Part shown: in pieces, positions 43,160 to 53,032 of the stretch
Position numbering within the stretch: the first letter of the stretch is position 1
Layout: every line of letters starts with the position of its first letter
Source of the DNA: Streptomyces sp. WAC05374
GTDB taxonomy: Bacteria > Actinomycetota > Actinomycetes > Streptomycetales > Streptomycetaceae
Direction: 5' to 3'
DNA: 64,000 bases
NCBI RefSeq assembly: GCF_004353505.1
Contig: NZ_SMNQ01000017.1
Span: 1-64,000, forward strand
Program-made: the position numbers and the translations under genes
Notes under the pieces: model-generated
Database searches by the model: none
The model's input: only the letters and a program-made list of their open reading frames with translations
Told to the model about the DNA's origin: nothing

Positions 43160-44169
43160 GCGGGGGCTCCGAAGGTGAGGGGGAGGTTGTCGATCAGCCG
43201 CGTGGTGCCGACGCGCGCGGCGACGGCGAGGATCGCCTCGCCGGTGTGGTCGTCGGGGACGTCGGTGAAGTCGGCGGGGTCGACCAGCGCCAGGTAGTCC
43301 AGGCGCAGCGGGGGGTCGGCCTTGGCCGCGTCGTCGAGGACCGCGCGGGCGGCCGCCAGCACCGCGTGGGCGCCGCCGCCCGGGACGGCCGCGGCCACCG
43401 CGTGGGCGTCGGCCGCCGCGCGGGACTCGCCGAGCCGGGACAGGGCCTCGGCGCGGCTCTCGGAGGCGGGCAGCGTCTCGGCGCGGGCCAGCAGCGCGGT
43501 CTGCGCGGCCAGCCGGTCGCGGGCGGCGAACAGCGCGGCGGACAGGGCGAGGGCGGTACGGCGCTCGCGGGGCGACAGGTAGCGGTTGCGGCTGGACAGG
43601 GCCAGGCCGTCGGGCTCGCGGACGGTCGGTACGCCGACGATCTCCACGGGGAAGTTCAGGTCGCGCGCCATGCGGCGGATCAGGGCGAGCTGCTGGGCGT
43701 CCTTCTGGCCGAAGAACGCCACGTCGGGGCGGGTGAGGTGGAGCAGCTTGGCGACGACGGTGAGCATGCCGTCGAAGTGGCCGGGGCGGGAGGCGCCCTC
43801 CAGCCGCTCGCCCATGGGGCCCGCCGTGATCCGGACCTGGGGCTCGCCGCCCGGGTAGACCTCGTCGGCCGGCGGCGCGAACACGGCGTTGGCGCCGGCC
43901 TGCTCGGCGGTCTTGAGGTCGGCCTCCAGGGTGCGGGGGTAGCGGTCGAGGTCCTCGCCCGCGCCGAACTGGAGCGGGTTCACGAAGACGGTGACCAGGA
44001 CGTACCCCTTGGGGCCGACGTGCTCGCGCGCGGCCCGCACCAGGGTGGCGTGTCCCTCGTGGAGGGCTCCCATGGTCATGACGACGGCGGTACGGCCCCG
44101 GGGCGCGAAGTGCTCCAGGACGTACCCGAGGTCGTCGCGCGTCGGGATCAGTTCGAAGTCCGGGGTCAT
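43156..44169 (-). CDS. panC: Pantothenate synthetase
   Basis: This ATP-dependent ligase joins pantoate and beta-alanine to give pantothenate. The 337-aa sequence has [14 protein letters not shown] (HxGH), [29 protein letters not shown] and LSSRNRYLS (KMSKS-like). An Ala-rich insertion at about residues 205-275 makes it longer than usual. The ATG overlaps the stop of the DUF2520 gene, placing it in the same translational chain as nadB, nadC and coaX. Confidence 0.96.
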   Translation of the reverse strand: MTPDFELIPTRDDLGYVLEHFAPRGRTAVVMTMGALHEGHATLVRAAREHVGPKGYVLVTVFVNPLQFGAGEDLDRYPRTLEADLKTAEQAGANAVFAPPADEVYPGGEPQVRITAGPMGERLEGASRPGHFDGMLTVVAKLLHLTRPDVAFFGQKDAQQLALIRRMARDLNFPVEIVGVPTVREPDGLALSSRNRYLSPRERRTALALSAALFAARDRLAAQTALLARAETLPASESRAEALSRLGESRAAADAHAVAAAVPGGGAHAVLAAARAVLDDAAKADPPLRLDYLALVDPADFTDVPDDHTGEAILAVAARVGTTRLIDNLPLTFGAPA

Positions 44170-45107
44170 CGGCCGCTGTCTCCTTCTGCTCCGGCGGGTC
44201 CGCCCTCGGCTCCCGCCGAGCCGTCCGCGAGGACGCCGAGCAGGTCCTCGGCGAGCTCGGGCTTGAGGACGCCGTGGGCGAGGGCGCGGTCGGCGGTCGT
44301 ACGGGCCATGGCGAGGTATCCGGCGACGGTGGCGGGCGCGTGCTTGCGCAGCTCGGCCACGTGCGCGGCGACCGTGCCGGCGTCACCGCGTGCGACGGGG
44401 CCGGTGAGGGCGGCGTCGCCGGAGCGCAGGGCGTTGTCGAGGGCGGCGCCCAGCAGGGGGCCGAGCATCCGGTCGGGGGCGGCGACGCCGGCCTGGCGCA
44501 GCAGCTCCATGGACTGGGCGACCAGGGTGACCAGGTGGTTGGCGCCCAGGGCGAGGGCCGCGTGGTAGAGCGGGCGGGCCGCCTCCTCGATCCACTCCGG
44601 TTCGCCGCCCATCTCGATGACCAGGGCCTCGGCGGCCAGGCGCAGCTCGTCGGGGGCGGTGACGCCGAACGAGCACCCGGCCAGCCGCTGGACGTCCACG
44701 CTCGTGCCGGTGAACGTCATGGCGGGGTGCAGGGCGAGCGGGAGGGCGCCGGCGCGGCGGGCGGGGTCCAGCACGGCCGTGCCGTACCGCCCGGAGGTGT
44801 GCACCAGGAGCTGCCCGGGCCGTACGGCACCGGTGTCGGCGAGGCCCTGCACCAGGCCGGGCAGGGCGTCGTCGGGGACGGTGAGCAGGACGAGGTCGGC
44901 GCGCTCCAGGACCTGGGCGGGCGGCACGAGCGGCACGCCCGGCAGCAGCTCGGCGGCGCGGCGCCGGGACGCGTCCGACACGCCCGAGACGGCGACGGGG
45001 CGGTGCCCGGCGAGCCGCAGCGAGGCGGCGAGGGCGGGTCCGACCCGGCCGGCGCCGACGACGCCGACGGTGAGCCGGGCGGGGCGGGGTTGTGAGGGTG
45101 CGTTCAC
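44166..45107 (-). CDS. DUF2520 / Rossmann-fold dehydrogenase-like protein, first gene of the pan-nad operon
   Basis: This 313-aa protein has an N-terminal NAD(P)-binding fold [22 protein letters not shown] (about residues 14-35). A short-chain-like middle region follows ([40 protein letters not shown]), then a helical C-terminal DUF2520 domain. The architecture resembles 6-phosphogluconate or ketopantoate reductases. Its coupling to panC suggests a role in pantoate formation, which is inference. GTG 45107 is the start used. Confidence 0.85.
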   Translation of the reverse strand: MNAPSQPRPARLTVGVVGAGRVGPALAASLRLAGHRPVAVSGVSDASRRRAAELLPGVPLVPPAQVLERADLVLLTVPDDALPGLVQGLADTGAVRPGQLLVHTSGRYGTAVLDPARRAGALPLALHPAMTFTGTSVDVQRLAGCSFGVTAPDELRLAAEALVIEMGGEPEWIEEAARPLYHAALALGANHLVTLVAQSMELLRQAGVAAPDRMLGPLLGAALDNALRSGDAALTGPVARGDAGTVAAHVAELRKHAPATVAGYLAMARTTADRALAHGVLKPELAEDLLGVLADGSAGAEGGPAGAEGDSGR

Positions 45108-45189
45108 GCGTCGACGGCCTTCCGTTCCAGTCCGCCAGGGGTACCGGACGATTTCTCGTCATGCTACGCCAGCGTTACGCGGGGCTACG

Positions 45190-45357
45190 TCACTGTCCAC
45201 AGCCTGTGGACTCCTCACCGTCACCGGAGCGGCGGAGGTGGTGGTCCCGGGCGGCGCGCAGGGCGGCCAGGTCGCCCCGGCCCGGGGGCGGCGGGGGCGC
45301 CTCGCCGTGCCGGAGGGCGCGGTAGGCGTCGATCATGTGCTGCTGGATGGCGTCCAT
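45190..45357 (-). CDS. Small conserved-looking protein (55 aa)
   Basis: ATG 45357 is preceded by GGAGGG with 8-nt spacing, better than for many larger genes here. The product begins MDAIQQHMIDAYRALRHGEA. A proline run and RGDLAALRAARDHHLRR follow, suggesting a small helical cytoplasmic protein. It lies between the pan-nad operon and the divergent ArsR-type gene. No domain or function is recognised. Confidence 0.6.
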   Translation of the reverse strand: MDAIQQHMIDAYRALRHGEAPPPPPGRGDLAALRAARDHHLRRSGDGEESTGCGQ

Positions 45358-45399
45358 GTACGCCACCCTCCGCCCGTTCGCGCCGGGGCGGCCCGTGGA

Positions 45400-45416
45400 T
45401 TGACGAGCCCCGTCAA
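45400..45416. promoter_or_regulatory. Inverted repeat upstream of the ArsR-type gene
   Basis: TTGAC (45400-45404) and GTCAA (45412-45416) form a dyad with a 7-nt centre, 40 bp before the regulator start and between two divergent genes. It could be an autoregulatory operator. The short arms make this weak. Confidence 0.35.
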
Positions 45417-45456
45417 ATGGCGCGTGGCCCGGCACCGTACCCCGCACCATGGGGGC

Positions 45457-46569
45457 GTGAGCGTGACCATCGACATCACGGGCCTGCCGCCCGAGCGCAT
45501 CGTCTTCGAGCCGTCGCCCCTCGCCGAGCTGGGCGTGGCGCTGCACGCCCTGTCCGAACCGGGCCACCACCCGGGGCTGCACGGCTGGGCGACCGCCACG
45601 GCCGCCGCGCTCAAGCCGGACCTGGCCGACCGGCTGCACGAGGCGAACTTCCTCTGGACGACCACCTTCTCGGACATCTTCCTGCCGTACGCGGGCATCC
45701 GCGGCGGCGACGGCCGCACCGGCGCCACGCTCGGCGAGGAGCTGGACATGCTGGACCGACTGGACGACGACCGGTTCGTCGCCGCCGCGCTGGAGTTCAC
45801 CTGCTCCGCGCAGTACGCCACCGGCGGCCCGGCGCGCCCCGAGCGGGCCCTGGAGCTGGCCGCCAACCGGGGGCCCAAGCCGCTGGACTTCACGCGCCGC
45901 CTGCTCGCCGACCCGGCCGGCGTACGCGCCTGGCTGCGCAGGCTCTTCGAGGACTGCGACCAGGCGTTCTTCGCGGACACCTGGCGCCGGGTCGCGCCCG
46001 GGCTCGCCGCCGACGCCCGCCACAAGACGGAGCTGCTGCGCCGCAAGGGCCTGCCCGAGACGCTGCGCGCGGTGTCGCCCGCCGTGACGCTGGGCTTCTC
46101 CGAGGACGGCGCCCGCCAGTGCGTCGAGGTGGACAAGCTGGCCGACGGCCGGACCACGGCCGTCGACCCGGACGTCGGCGCGGGCGTGTCGTTCCTGCCG
46201 TCCAGCTTCGGCTGGCCGCACCTGATGGTGCTGCACGCCCCGGGGTGGCGCCCGGTGGTCCACTACCCCGTCGGCGCCCCCGAGCTGCCGAGCCCCGCCT
46301 CGGTGGAGCTGCTCCAGCTCCGGATGGAGGCCCTGGCCCACCCCCTGCGGATGCGGCTGTGCCGGCAGCTCGCGAGGGCCGCGTACACGACGGGCGAGCT
46401 GGCGGACACCCACGGCATCACCCCGCCGGAGGTCTCCCGCCACCTGGCCGTGCTGAAGAGGGCGGCCCTGGTCACCACCCGCCGCCGCGGCCGTTACGTC
46501 CTGCACCAGCTCGACGTGGCCGCCGTGGCCCGCATCGGCAGCGACTTCCTGGAGACGGTGCTGCGCTAG
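45457..46569 (+). CDS. ArsR-family regulator with DUF5937-like N-terminal domain
   Basis: This 370-aa protein has a large N-terminal domain (about 1-280) beginning VTIDITGLPPERIVFEPSPLAELGVALHAL, as in DUF5937 proteins. The C-terminal winged helix-turn-helix is of the ArsR type (about 285-370: RMEALAHPLRMRLCRQLARAAYTTGELADTHGI then PPEVSRHLAVLKRAALV). No metal-binding cysteines are seen in the HTH, so it probably senses an organic ligand through the N-terminal domain. The start is GTG 45457, with GTG 45463 as alternative. Its stop shares CTAG with the convergent regulator gene. Confidence 0.85.
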   Translation: MSVTIDITGLPPERIVFEPSPLAELGVALHALSEPGHHPGLHGWATATAAALKPDLADRLHEANFLWTTTFSDIFLPYAGIRGGDGRTGATLGEELDMLDRLDDDRFVAAALEFTCSAQYATGGPARPERALELAANRGPKPLDFTRRLLADPAGVRAWLRRLFEDCDQAFFADTWRRVAPGLAADARHKTELLRRKGLPETLRAVSPAVTLGFSEDGARQCVEVDKLADGRTTAVDPDVGAGVSFLPSSFGWPHLMVLHAPGWRPVVHYPVGAPELPSPASVELLQLRMEALAHPLRMRLCRQLARAAYTTGELADTHGITPPEVSRHLAVLKRAALVTTRRRGRYVLHQLDVAAVARIGSDFLETVLR

Positions 46570-47243
46570 CCGAGCCCCCCGCCGCCCGCCCGCACCAGGC
46601 CCGTCTCGTAGGCGAGGACGACGACCTGGACGCGGTCCCGCAGCGCCAGTTTGGTGAGGATGCGGCCCACGTGGGTCTTGACCGTGGCCTCGGAGAGCAC
46701 CAGCCGGCCCGCGATCTCGCCGTTCGACAGGCCCTGGGCGACCAGCATCATGACCTCGCGCTCCCGCTCGGTCAGCTTCTCCAGGGTCTTGTCCCCCGGC
46801 TCCTTGCCGGTGGCGGGGAGCATCGGGGAGAAGCGGTCCAGGAGCCGCCGGGTCGTGGAGGGGGCGACGACCGCGTCGCCGCTGTGCACCGAGCGGATCG
46901 CGCTGAGCAGCTCGCCCGGCGGCACGTCCTTGAGCATGAAGCCGCTGGCGCCCGCCTTGAGGCCCGAGAAGGCGTACTCGTCCAGGTCGAAGGTGGTGAG
47001 GATGAGGACCTTGGGGGCGTTCGGCCCCGCGCAGATGCGGCGGGTCGCCTCGACGCCGTCCAGCCTCGGCATCCGCACGTCCATCAGGACCACGTCCACG
47101 GCGGTGGCGCGCAGGATGTCGATGGCCTCGGCCCCGTCGCCCGCCTCCGCCACGACCTCCATGTCCGGCTGGGCGGCGAGCACCATGCGGAAGCCGGTGC
47201 GCAGCAGCACCTGGTCGTCGACGAGCATCACACGGATGGACAT
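46566..47243 (-). CDS. NarL/FixJ-family response regulator
   Basis: This 225-aa protein has a receiver domain with DD (9-10), phospho-acceptor Asp55 in LMDVRMP and Lys in FMLKDVPPGE. A LuxR-type helix-turn-helix follows (about 155-215: LTEREREVMMLVAQGLSNGEIAGRLVLSEATVKTHVGRIL). It follows the histidine kinase gene by 23 nt and is its cognate partner by position. The target genes and stimulus are unknown. Confidence 0.94.
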   Translation of the reverse strand: MSIRVMLVDDQVLLRTGFRMVLAAQPDMEVVAEAGDGAEAIDILRATAVDVVLMDVRMPRLDGVEATRRICAGPNAPKVLILTTFDLDEYAFSGLKAGASGFMLKDVPPGELLSAIRSVHSGDAVVAPSTTRRLLDRFSPMLPATGKEPGDKTLEKLTEREREVMMLVAQGLSNGEIAGRLVLSEATVKTHVGRILTKLALRDRVQVVVLAYETGLVRAGGGGLG

Positions 47244-47266
47244 GTAATCGGCGTCCTTAAGGGTCG

Positions 47267-48469
47267 TCAGTGGGCGGGCTTGAGGGGGAGCAGGGCACTG
47301 ATCCGGAAACCGCCGCCCGGGCGCGGCCCGGCGTCCAGGGTGCCGCCGACCATACCGACCCGCTCCCGCATGCCGATCAGGCCGTGGCCCCGGCCGTCGG
47401 CGCCCCCGTCCTCGTACAGCTCGTGGGCCGCGCCCCGGCCGTCGTCCTCCACCAGCAGGCCCAGTCCGTCGTCGAAGTACACCAGCCGCACGCTCGCCCC
47501 GGCGTCCGGGCCGCCGTGCTTGCGGGTGTTGGTCAGCGCCTCCTGGACGATGCGGTACGCGGTCAGCTCGACGCCGCTGGGCAGCGGGCGCGGGGTGCCC
47601 TCGACCCGGAAGTCGACGGTCAGGCCGGCGTTGCGGACCTGTTCGACGAGCTCCTCGATCTGCTGGACGTCGGGCTGCGGCACGTAGTCCTCGGAGTCCT
47701 GCGGCTCGCCGGTGCGGAGGATGCCCAGCAGCCGGCGCATCTCGGCGAGGGCCTGGCGGCCGGTGGTCGAGATGGTCTCCAGGGCCTGTTTGGCCTGGTC
47801 GGGCGAGGCGTCGAGGACGTACGCCGCCCCGTCGGCCTGGACCACCATGACGGAGACGTTGTGGGCGACGACGTCGTGCAGCTCGCGGGCGATACGGGCG
47901 CGTTCGGCGGCGACGGCGACCTTGGCCTGCGCCTCGCGCTCCTTCTCCAGGCGGGTGGCGCGCTCCTCGAGCTGCGCGAAGTAGGCGCGCCGGGTGCGCA
48001 TGGAGTCGCCGAGCACCCATGCCAGGACGAACGGCACGGTCAGCACGACGGTGAAGAAGATCTTGCCGGCGGTCGAGACGTTCGCCTCCGGCCAGCGCAC
48101 CTGCGCGAGCGGCGCCGCGCACACCCCGCCGATCAGCGCGAGGCGGGACGCCCACCGGGGGCCGTCGCTCTGGGCGGCCACGGTGTAGATGACGACGAGC
48201 ATCGCGAAGTCGGCCGGGTTGACCCCGATGTCCAGGACGAGCTGGGCGACGCCGAGGGCCGCGACGAGCAGCAGCATCTTCTCGGGCGCCCGGCGGCGCA
48301 GCGCGAGCGCGAGGCAGAGCGCGGCGACGATCCCGGCGGCCAGGAAGCGGGGGTCGGCACCGTCCGGGGCCTGCGCCACCCACAGGGAGGAGAACCCCAG
48401 GAGCATCACGGCCCAGAAACTGTCGACGCCCGTGGGGTGCCTGCGGATGAAGTCATAGAGACGCTGCAC
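47267..48469 (-). CDS. Sensor histidine kinase (HisKA_3 family)
   Basis: This 400-aa NarX/DesK-like kinase has five to six transmembrane segments in residues about 15-155. A coiled signalling helix leads to the dimerisation domain with phospho-acceptor His198 in [14 protein letters not shown]. The HATPase domain shows N box [14 protein letters not shown] and G box [13 protein letters not shown]. With only short loops outside, it probably senses a membrane-associated signal. The start is GTG 48469, divergent from the methyltransferase gene. Confidence 0.93.
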   Translation of the reverse strand: MQRLYDFIRRHPTGVDSFWAVMLLGFSSLWVAQAPDGADPRFLAAGIVAALCLALALRRRAPEKMLLLVAALGVAQLVLDIGVNPADFAMLVVIYTVAAQSDGPRWASRLALIGGVCAAPLAQVRWPEANVSTAGKIFFTVVLTVPFVLAWVLGDSMRTRRAYFAQLEERATRLEKEREAQAKVAVAAERARIARELHDVVAHNVSVMVVQADGAAYVLDASPDQAKQALETISTTGRQALAEMRRLLGILRTGEPQDSEDYVPQPDVQQIEELVEQVRNAGLTVDFRVEGTPRPLPSGVELTAYRIVQEALTNTRKHGGPDAGASVRLVYFDDGLGLLVEDDGRGAAHELYEDGGADGRGHGLIGMRERVGMVGGTLDAGPRPGGGFRISALLPLKPAH

Positions 48470-48565
48470 GTAACCCAGCGTAGGGAAGGGGGAAAGGTGC
48501 GGGGGTCAACCGGAGGTCCCATCCGTGTGACCGGGGCCTACTCCACAAGGTGGAGACTGGGGCCC

Positions 48566-49675
48566 GTGAATGATGAGACGTGTCAATGGCGTGGTTGGCG
48601 CGCGGCCGGCGAAGCGGCGCTGTACGGGCCCGGCGGCTTCTACCTGCGCCCCGAGGGGCCGGCGGGGCACTTCCGCACGTCCGTGCACGCCTCGCCGCTC
48701 TTCGCGGGCGCGGTGGCCCGGCTGCTGGCCTCGGTGGCGGAGGAGCTGGGCACGGACGAGGTCGCGCTGGTCGACATGGGCGCGGGGCGCGGCGAGCTGA
48801 TGACGGGGGTGCTGGCGGCCGCCCCGGCGGGTCTGCGGGTACGGGCGTACGCCGTCGAGCGCGCCGCCCGGCCCGAGGGGCTCGACCCGCGCGTCACCTG
48901 GTCGGCCGAGCCGCCGTGCGGGGTGCGCGGGCTGCTGTTCGCCAACGAGTGGCTGGACAACGTTCCGGTGGACGTGGCGCAGGCGGACGAGTCGGGCACG
49001 CCCCGGTACGTGGAGGTGGCGCCGGACGGCTCGGAACGGCTGGGCGCCCCGGTGGCGGGCGCGGACGCGGCGTGGCTGGCCCGCTGGTGGCCGCTGCGGG
49101 AGCCGGGTGAGCGCGCGGAGATCGGCCGGCCGCGCGACGAGGCGTGGGCGGGGGCGGTGTCGTCCCTGTCGGCCGGCCTGGCGGTGGCGGTGGACTACGC
49201 CCACGGGGCGGGCGCCCGGCCGCCGTTCGGCACGCTGACCGGCTTCCGTGGCGGGCGGGAGGTGCCCCCGGTGCCGGACGGCACGTGCGACATCACGGCC
49301 CACGTCGCCCTGGACGCCTGCGCGGCGGCGGGGGCGGGGGCGGCCGGCGCGGGGGGCGCGGGTTGCGGTGGGGGTGCGGGCGCCGGGGGCGCGGCGGAGG
49401 CGGGCGGCGCGGGTGCGTGGGGTGCGGGCGCCGGGGGCGCGGCGGAGGCGGGCGGCGCGGGGGGCACCGAGCTGGTCACGCAGCGGGAGGCGCTGGCGCG
49501 GCTCGGGGTGAGCGGCGGGCGGGCGCCCCTGGAGACGGCCCGGACGGACCCCGCCGGATACGTCCGGGCCCTCGCCCGTGCCGGGGAGGCCGCCGAGCTG
49601 ACCGCGCGCGGGGGGCTCGGGGACTTCACCTGGCTGCTCCAGCGGGTGCCCGGCGAGGGATACTGTCCGGCATGA
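48566..49675 (+). CDS. DUF185/NDUFAF7-type SAM-dependent methyltransferase
   Basis: This 369-aa protein resembles the MidA/NDUFAF7 family. It has [34 protein letters not shown], the SAM motif [29 protein letters not shown] and VDYAHGAG. The human homologue methylates an arginine of the complex I subunit NDUFS2, whose bacterial counterpart is NuoD. The next gene here is nuoD, coupled by an ATGA overlap. A Gly/Ala-rich insertion of about 45 residues interrupts the C-terminal part. GTG 48566 is chosen after GGAG. GTG 48527 is possible. Confidence 0.88.
   Translation: MNDETCQWRGWRAAGEAALYGPGGFYLRPEGPAGHFRTSVHASPLFAGAVARLLASVAEELGTDEVALVDMGAGRGELMTGVLAAAPAGLRVRAYAVERAARPEGLDPRVTWSAEPPCGVRGLLFANEWLDNVPVDVAQADESGTPRYVEVAPDGSERLGAPVAGADAAWLARWWPLREPGERAEIGRPRDEAWAGAVSSLSAGLAVAVDYAHGAGARPPFGTLTGFRGGREVPPVPDGTCDITAHVALDACAAAGAGAAGAGGAGCGGGAGAGGAAEAGGAGAWGAGAGGAAEAGGAGGTELVTQREALARLGVSGGRAPLETARTDPAGYVRALARAGEAAELTARGGLGDFTWLLQRVPGEGYCPA
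49320..49470 (+). repeat. In-frame Gly/Ala minisatellite in the methyltransferase gene
   Basis: A 43-nt stretch (from 49371) is repeated identically from 49419, a period of 48 bp or 16 codons, within a wider GC-only tract encoding Ala and Gly. The period preserves the frame, so copy number can change without truncating the protein. Confidence 0.85.
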
Positions 49676-50814
49676 CGGAGACCACGGTCGGCATCGGCGG
49701 TGCCGCGGAAAGCACCGACATGGTGCTGAACATCGGGCCCCAGCACCCCTCCACGCACGGCGTGCTGCGCCTCCGCCTCGTCCTGGACGGTGAGGTGATC
49801 CGGCACGCCGAGCCGGTCGTCGGCTACATGCACCGGGGCGCGGAGAAGCTGTTCGAGGCGCGTGACTACCGCCAGATCATCATGCTGGCCAACCGCCACG
49901 ACTGGCTGTCGGCGTTCTCCAACGAGCTGGGCGTCGTCATGGCCGTCGAGCGGATGCTCGGCATGGAGGTCCCGGAGCGTGCCGTCTGGACGCGCACCCT
50001 GCTCGCCGAGCTGAACCGGGTCCTGAACCACCTGATGTTCCTGGGGTCCTACCCCCTCGAACTGGGCGGTATCACCCCGATCTTCCACGCCTTCCGCGAG
50101 CGGGAGGACCTCCAGCACGTCATGGAGGAGGTCTCCGGCGGCCGGATGCACTACATGTTCAACCGGGTCGGCGGCCTCAAGGAGGACCTGCCGGCCGGCT
50201 GGCTCGGCCGGGCCCGGGAGGCGGTCGCCGAGGTCCGCTCCCGCATGGACGTGTACGACCGGCTCGTCCTCGGCAACGAGATCTTCCGCGGCCGGACCCG
50301 TGGCGTCGGCGTCCTGTCGCCGGAGATCGTGCACGCCTACGGGGTCAGCGGCCCGATCGCCCGCGCCTCGGGCGTCGACTTCGACCTGCGCCGCGACGAG
50401 CCGTACCTGGCGTACGGCGACCTCCAGGACGCCCTGGAGGTCGTCACCCGTTCCGAGGGCGACTGCCTGGCCCGCTTCGAGTGCCTGCTGGGGCAGACGC
50501 ACAACTCGCTGGACCTGGCGGACGCCTGCCTGGACCGGATCGCCGAGCTGCCGCCCGGTCCGATCAACCAGCGCCTGCCGAAGGTCCTCAAGGCGCCCGA
50601 GGGCCACACGTACGCCTGGACCGAGAACCCGCTCGGCCTCAACGGCTACTACCTGGTCTCCAAGGGCGACAAGACCCCCTACCGCCTCAAGCTCCGCTCG
50701 GCGTCGTACAACAACATCCAGGCGCTGGTCGAGCTGCTGCCCGGCACGCTGGTGGCGGACATGGTGGCGATCCTGGGGTCGTTCTTCTTCGTCGTCGGCG
50801 ACATCGACAAGTAG
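49672..50814 (+). CDS. nuoD: Stand-alone NADH dehydrogenase subunit D (NuoD paralogue)
   Basis: This 380-aa 49-kDa-type subunit of complex I has [25 protein letters not shown] (Arg55), [19 protein letters not shown] and the C-terminal [17 protein letters not shown] typical of NuoD. The quinone pocket and cluster N2 contacts lie in this subunit. The gene stands outside a nuoA-N cluster, so it is a second copy (nuoD2-like) or works with other stand-alone subunits. It overlaps the methyltransferase stop by 4 nt. Confidence 0.93.
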   Translation: MTETTVGIGGAAESTDMVLNIGPQHPSTHGVLRLRLVLDGEVIRHAEPVVGYMHRGAEKLFEARDYRQIIMLANRHDWLSAFSNELGVVMAVERMLGMEVPERAVWTRTLLAELNRVLNHLMFLGSYPLELGGITPIFHAFREREDLQHVMEEVSGGRMHYMFNRVGGLKEDLPAGWLGRAREAVAEVRSRMDVYDRLVLGNEIFRGRTRGVGVLSPEIVHAYGVSGPIARASGVDFDLRRDEPYLAYGDLQDALEVVTRSEGDCLARFECLLGQTHNSLDLADACLDRIAELPPGPINQRLPKVLKAPEGHTYAWTENPLGLNGYYLVSKGDKTPYRLKLRSASYNNIQALVELLPGTLVADMVAILGSFFFVVGDIDK

Positions 50815-50850
50815 ACGGGCGGCAGGCCCGGCCGCGGATCCGGCGGCCGG

Positions 50851-51867
50851 TCAGGACACCGCGCCGCGCCGCAGCTCCACCACGTCGAGCTGCTCGGTCT
50901 CGTCGTGCGCGGTCAGGTCGATGACCTTGCCGACCGCGCGGTCCTCCCGGCGCCGTACGGCGAGGGCCTCCTCGCCCACGACGTCCGCGAGGTCCTCGTG
51001 CTGCACGGCCTCGATGGCGGCGGGGGCCTTCTTGCCGGTGCCGAAGAAGTCGAAGCCGCCCTGGAGGCGCGGCGCCGGGCGGCGCGGTTCGGTGTACGGG
51101 ACGACCGCGGCGGCCGGCGGGACCGGGCGCATCGCGGAGGCGCCGTGGACGGAGGGGGCGGCGGCCGACGGGCGGTCGTGCCGCCGGTCGGCGGCCGCCG
51201 TGTCCTTCCCCCGCGGCTCGTCCGCCTCCGCCCCGGCCTCGCCGGCCGGCCCGGCCGGTGCGGCCGGATCGGGGCGCCGGGCCTGCTCGGTGGCGCGGCG
51301 GGCCTGCTGGGCCGCGGCGTTGCGCGTGAGGTTCTCCAGTGCCCGGGCGGCCTGGAGGTACGCGGCCGGGGTGGGCGTGGAGCTCGCGGCGGGCAGCGCC
51401 CGGGCGGGGGCGGCCGCTTCCAGGGCGAGCTGCCGGCGGCCCTCCAGGGCGCTGGCGCGCTCGGTCTCGGCGGTGGCGTACCGCCGCAGCAGCTCGGCGT
51501 GCTCGCCCCGCAGCGCGGCCAGTTCGACCCGCTTGGCGCGGAGTTTGGCGTCGAGCTTGGCGCGCAGCTCGCGGGACTCCTCCAGGTCGGTCTCGAGCTC
51601 GGCGATGCGCTCCTCGGTGCGCCACTGGTCGCCGGCCCGCGCCCGGGTCAGTTCGGCGACGCGGCGGCCGGCCGCGCGGTCCCAGTTGCGCATCAGGACC
51701 GCGCCGGTGACGGCGGTGGCCGCCGCGGCGGCCACCAGCAGGCGCAGGAGCAGCGGATCGGCGAGGAGCCAGGCGCCGCCGGCGCACACAACGGCCGCTC
51801 CGGCTACCGCGGAAGGGGGCAGAAGCCGGTGCAGGGGTGGGGAATGGCGGTGGCGTCCACGTGGCAT
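50851..51867 (-). CDS. Membrane protein with coiled coil, unknown function
   Basis: This 338-aa protein has two hydrophobic segments (about residues 18-37 and 40-58). A long charged coiled coil follows (about 65-150, e.g. IAELETDLEESRELRAKLDAKLRAKRVELAALRGEHAELL), then an Ala/Pro/Arg-rich disordered region. A short conserved-looking C-terminus contains GGFDFFGTGKK. It may be a membrane scaffold, but no function can be assigned. ATG 51867 follows TAAATT (51880-51875) by 7 nt, so it is likely leaderless. Confidence 0.78.
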   Translation of the reverse strand: MPRGRHRHSPPLHRLLPPSAVAGAAVVCAGGAWLLADPLLLRLLVAAAAATAVTGAVLMRNWDRAAGRRVAELTRARAGDQWRTEERIAELETDLEESRELRAKLDAKLRAKRVELAALRGEHAELLRRYATAETERASALEGRRQLALEAAAPARALPAASSTPTPAAYLQAARALENLTRNAAAQQARRATEQARRPDPAAPAGPAGEAGAEADEPRGKDTAAADRRHDRPSAAAPSVHGASAMRPVPPAAAVVPYTEPRRPAPRLQGGFDFFGTGKKAPAAIEAVQHEDLADVVGEEALAVRRREDRAVGKVIDLTAHDETEQLDVVELRRGAVS

Positions 51868-52008
51868 GGCCTGAAATTTACCGTGCGTAGGTGCCGTATG
51901 GGGGGTCGGCCCGGCAATGTTTCGGCCCTGTGATCCGGCCGGCGCGGAAACCGACTTCCGGCCCGCCCGTTCTCCCCGACTTCCCGCCCACGCGCCTTCC
52001 CCGGCCCC

Positions 52009-52989
52009 TTACTTACCGATCAGCCCCTTGCTCTCCAGGTAAGCCTTCGCCACGTCGGCCGGCTTTGCCCGCTCGGCGTCGACCTTCCTGTTCAACTCCA
52101 CCAGATCAGCGGTGGTGAGCACCTTGGTGATCTTGTTGAGAGCCGTGGCTATCTCCGGCGAACCGGCGTCCTTCGCATTGACCACCGGCAGCACATTGTC
52201 GGCGTTCTGCAACTTCTTGTCGTCCTCCAGCAGGACCAGCCCGAAGCTCTCCAGCGTCGCGTCGGTCGTCGTGGTCAGGACGAGCTGGTCCACGCCGTCC
52301 TTCACGGCCTGCTTGGCCTGGGGCGTGCCCACGCCCTTGGGGTCGATGCCCGTCACGTCGATGCCGTACGTCTTCTTCAGCCCGGGTGCGCAGAACGGCC
52401 GTACCGCGCACTCGTCACCGGCCGCGATCTTGACCTCGATCTTGGCGGCACCGAGATCCGAAAGCGTGGTGAGCTTGTTCTTCGCGGCGAATTCCCTGGT
52501 GACGGCGAAGGCGTTCTGATCGACCGCCGAACCGGCCGGGAGGACCTTCAGCCCGCGCGGTCCGGCGAGCTTCTCCAGCGCCGTCACGGTGGCGGCGGCA
52601 TCGCTGGAGGCGACCGGCTTCTCCTCGACCGCCTTCGGTCCGTTCACCTTCGCGTTCAGGAATTCCGCAAGCGTAGCCGCGTATTCCGGTACGACGTCGA
52701 TCTCGCCCTTCTCCAAGGACGGCTCGTACAGCTCGCGGTTCTCCACCGTCTTGACGGACGTGCGGTATCCGGCGTCCTTCAGCACCTGTGCGTACATCTC
52801 CGCCAGGACGGCGGACTCGGTGAAGCCCGCCGAGCCGACGACCAGGGTGCCCTTGTCACCGCCGCCGGACGGCGAGCCCTCCGCCGCGCCCCGCTCCTCC
52901 AGGCTCTGGCCGCCACCGCACGCGGCCAGCCCGCCGGTGAGGGCCACCACGCCCAGTACCGCACCCGCCATCGCCGACATCCTGCTCAT
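52009..52989 (-). CDS. Glycine betaine/choline-type ABC transporter substrate-binding lipoprotein
   Basis: This 326-aa OpuAC-family periplasmic-type binding protein has a signal peptide and lipobox LAAC (about residues 21-24), then a Gly/Ser linker and the mature domain starting GTLVVGSAGFTESAVLAEMYAQVL. The TESAVLAEMYAQVL and ELYEPSLEKGEIDVVPEY stretches are typical of osmoprotectant binders. The ligand could be glycine betaine, choline or carnitine. ATG 52989 has GGAG at 6-nt spacing, and GTG 52992 is less well spaced. It is the last gene of the minus-strand transporter operon. Confidence 0.92.
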   Translation of the reverse strand: MSRMSAMAGAVLGVVALTGGLAACGGGQSLEERGAAEGSPSGGGDKGTLVVGSAGFTESAVLAEMYAQVLKDAGYRTSVKTVENRELYEPSLEKGEIDVVPEYAATLAEFLNAKVNGPKAVEEKPVASSDAAATVTALEKLAGPRGLKVLPAGSAVDQNAFAVTREFAAKNKLTTLSDLGAAKIEVKIAAGDECAVRPFCAPGLKKTYGIDVTGIDPKGVGTPQAKQAVKDGVDQLVLTTTTDATLESFGLVLLEDDKKLQNADNVLPVVNAKDAGSPEIATALNKITKVLTTADLVELNRKVDAERAKPADVAKAYLESKGLIGK

Positions 52990-53032
52990 CACGTTCTCCG
53001 TCCGGTCCAGCCGTCTTGCCGTTCAGCTTCGG

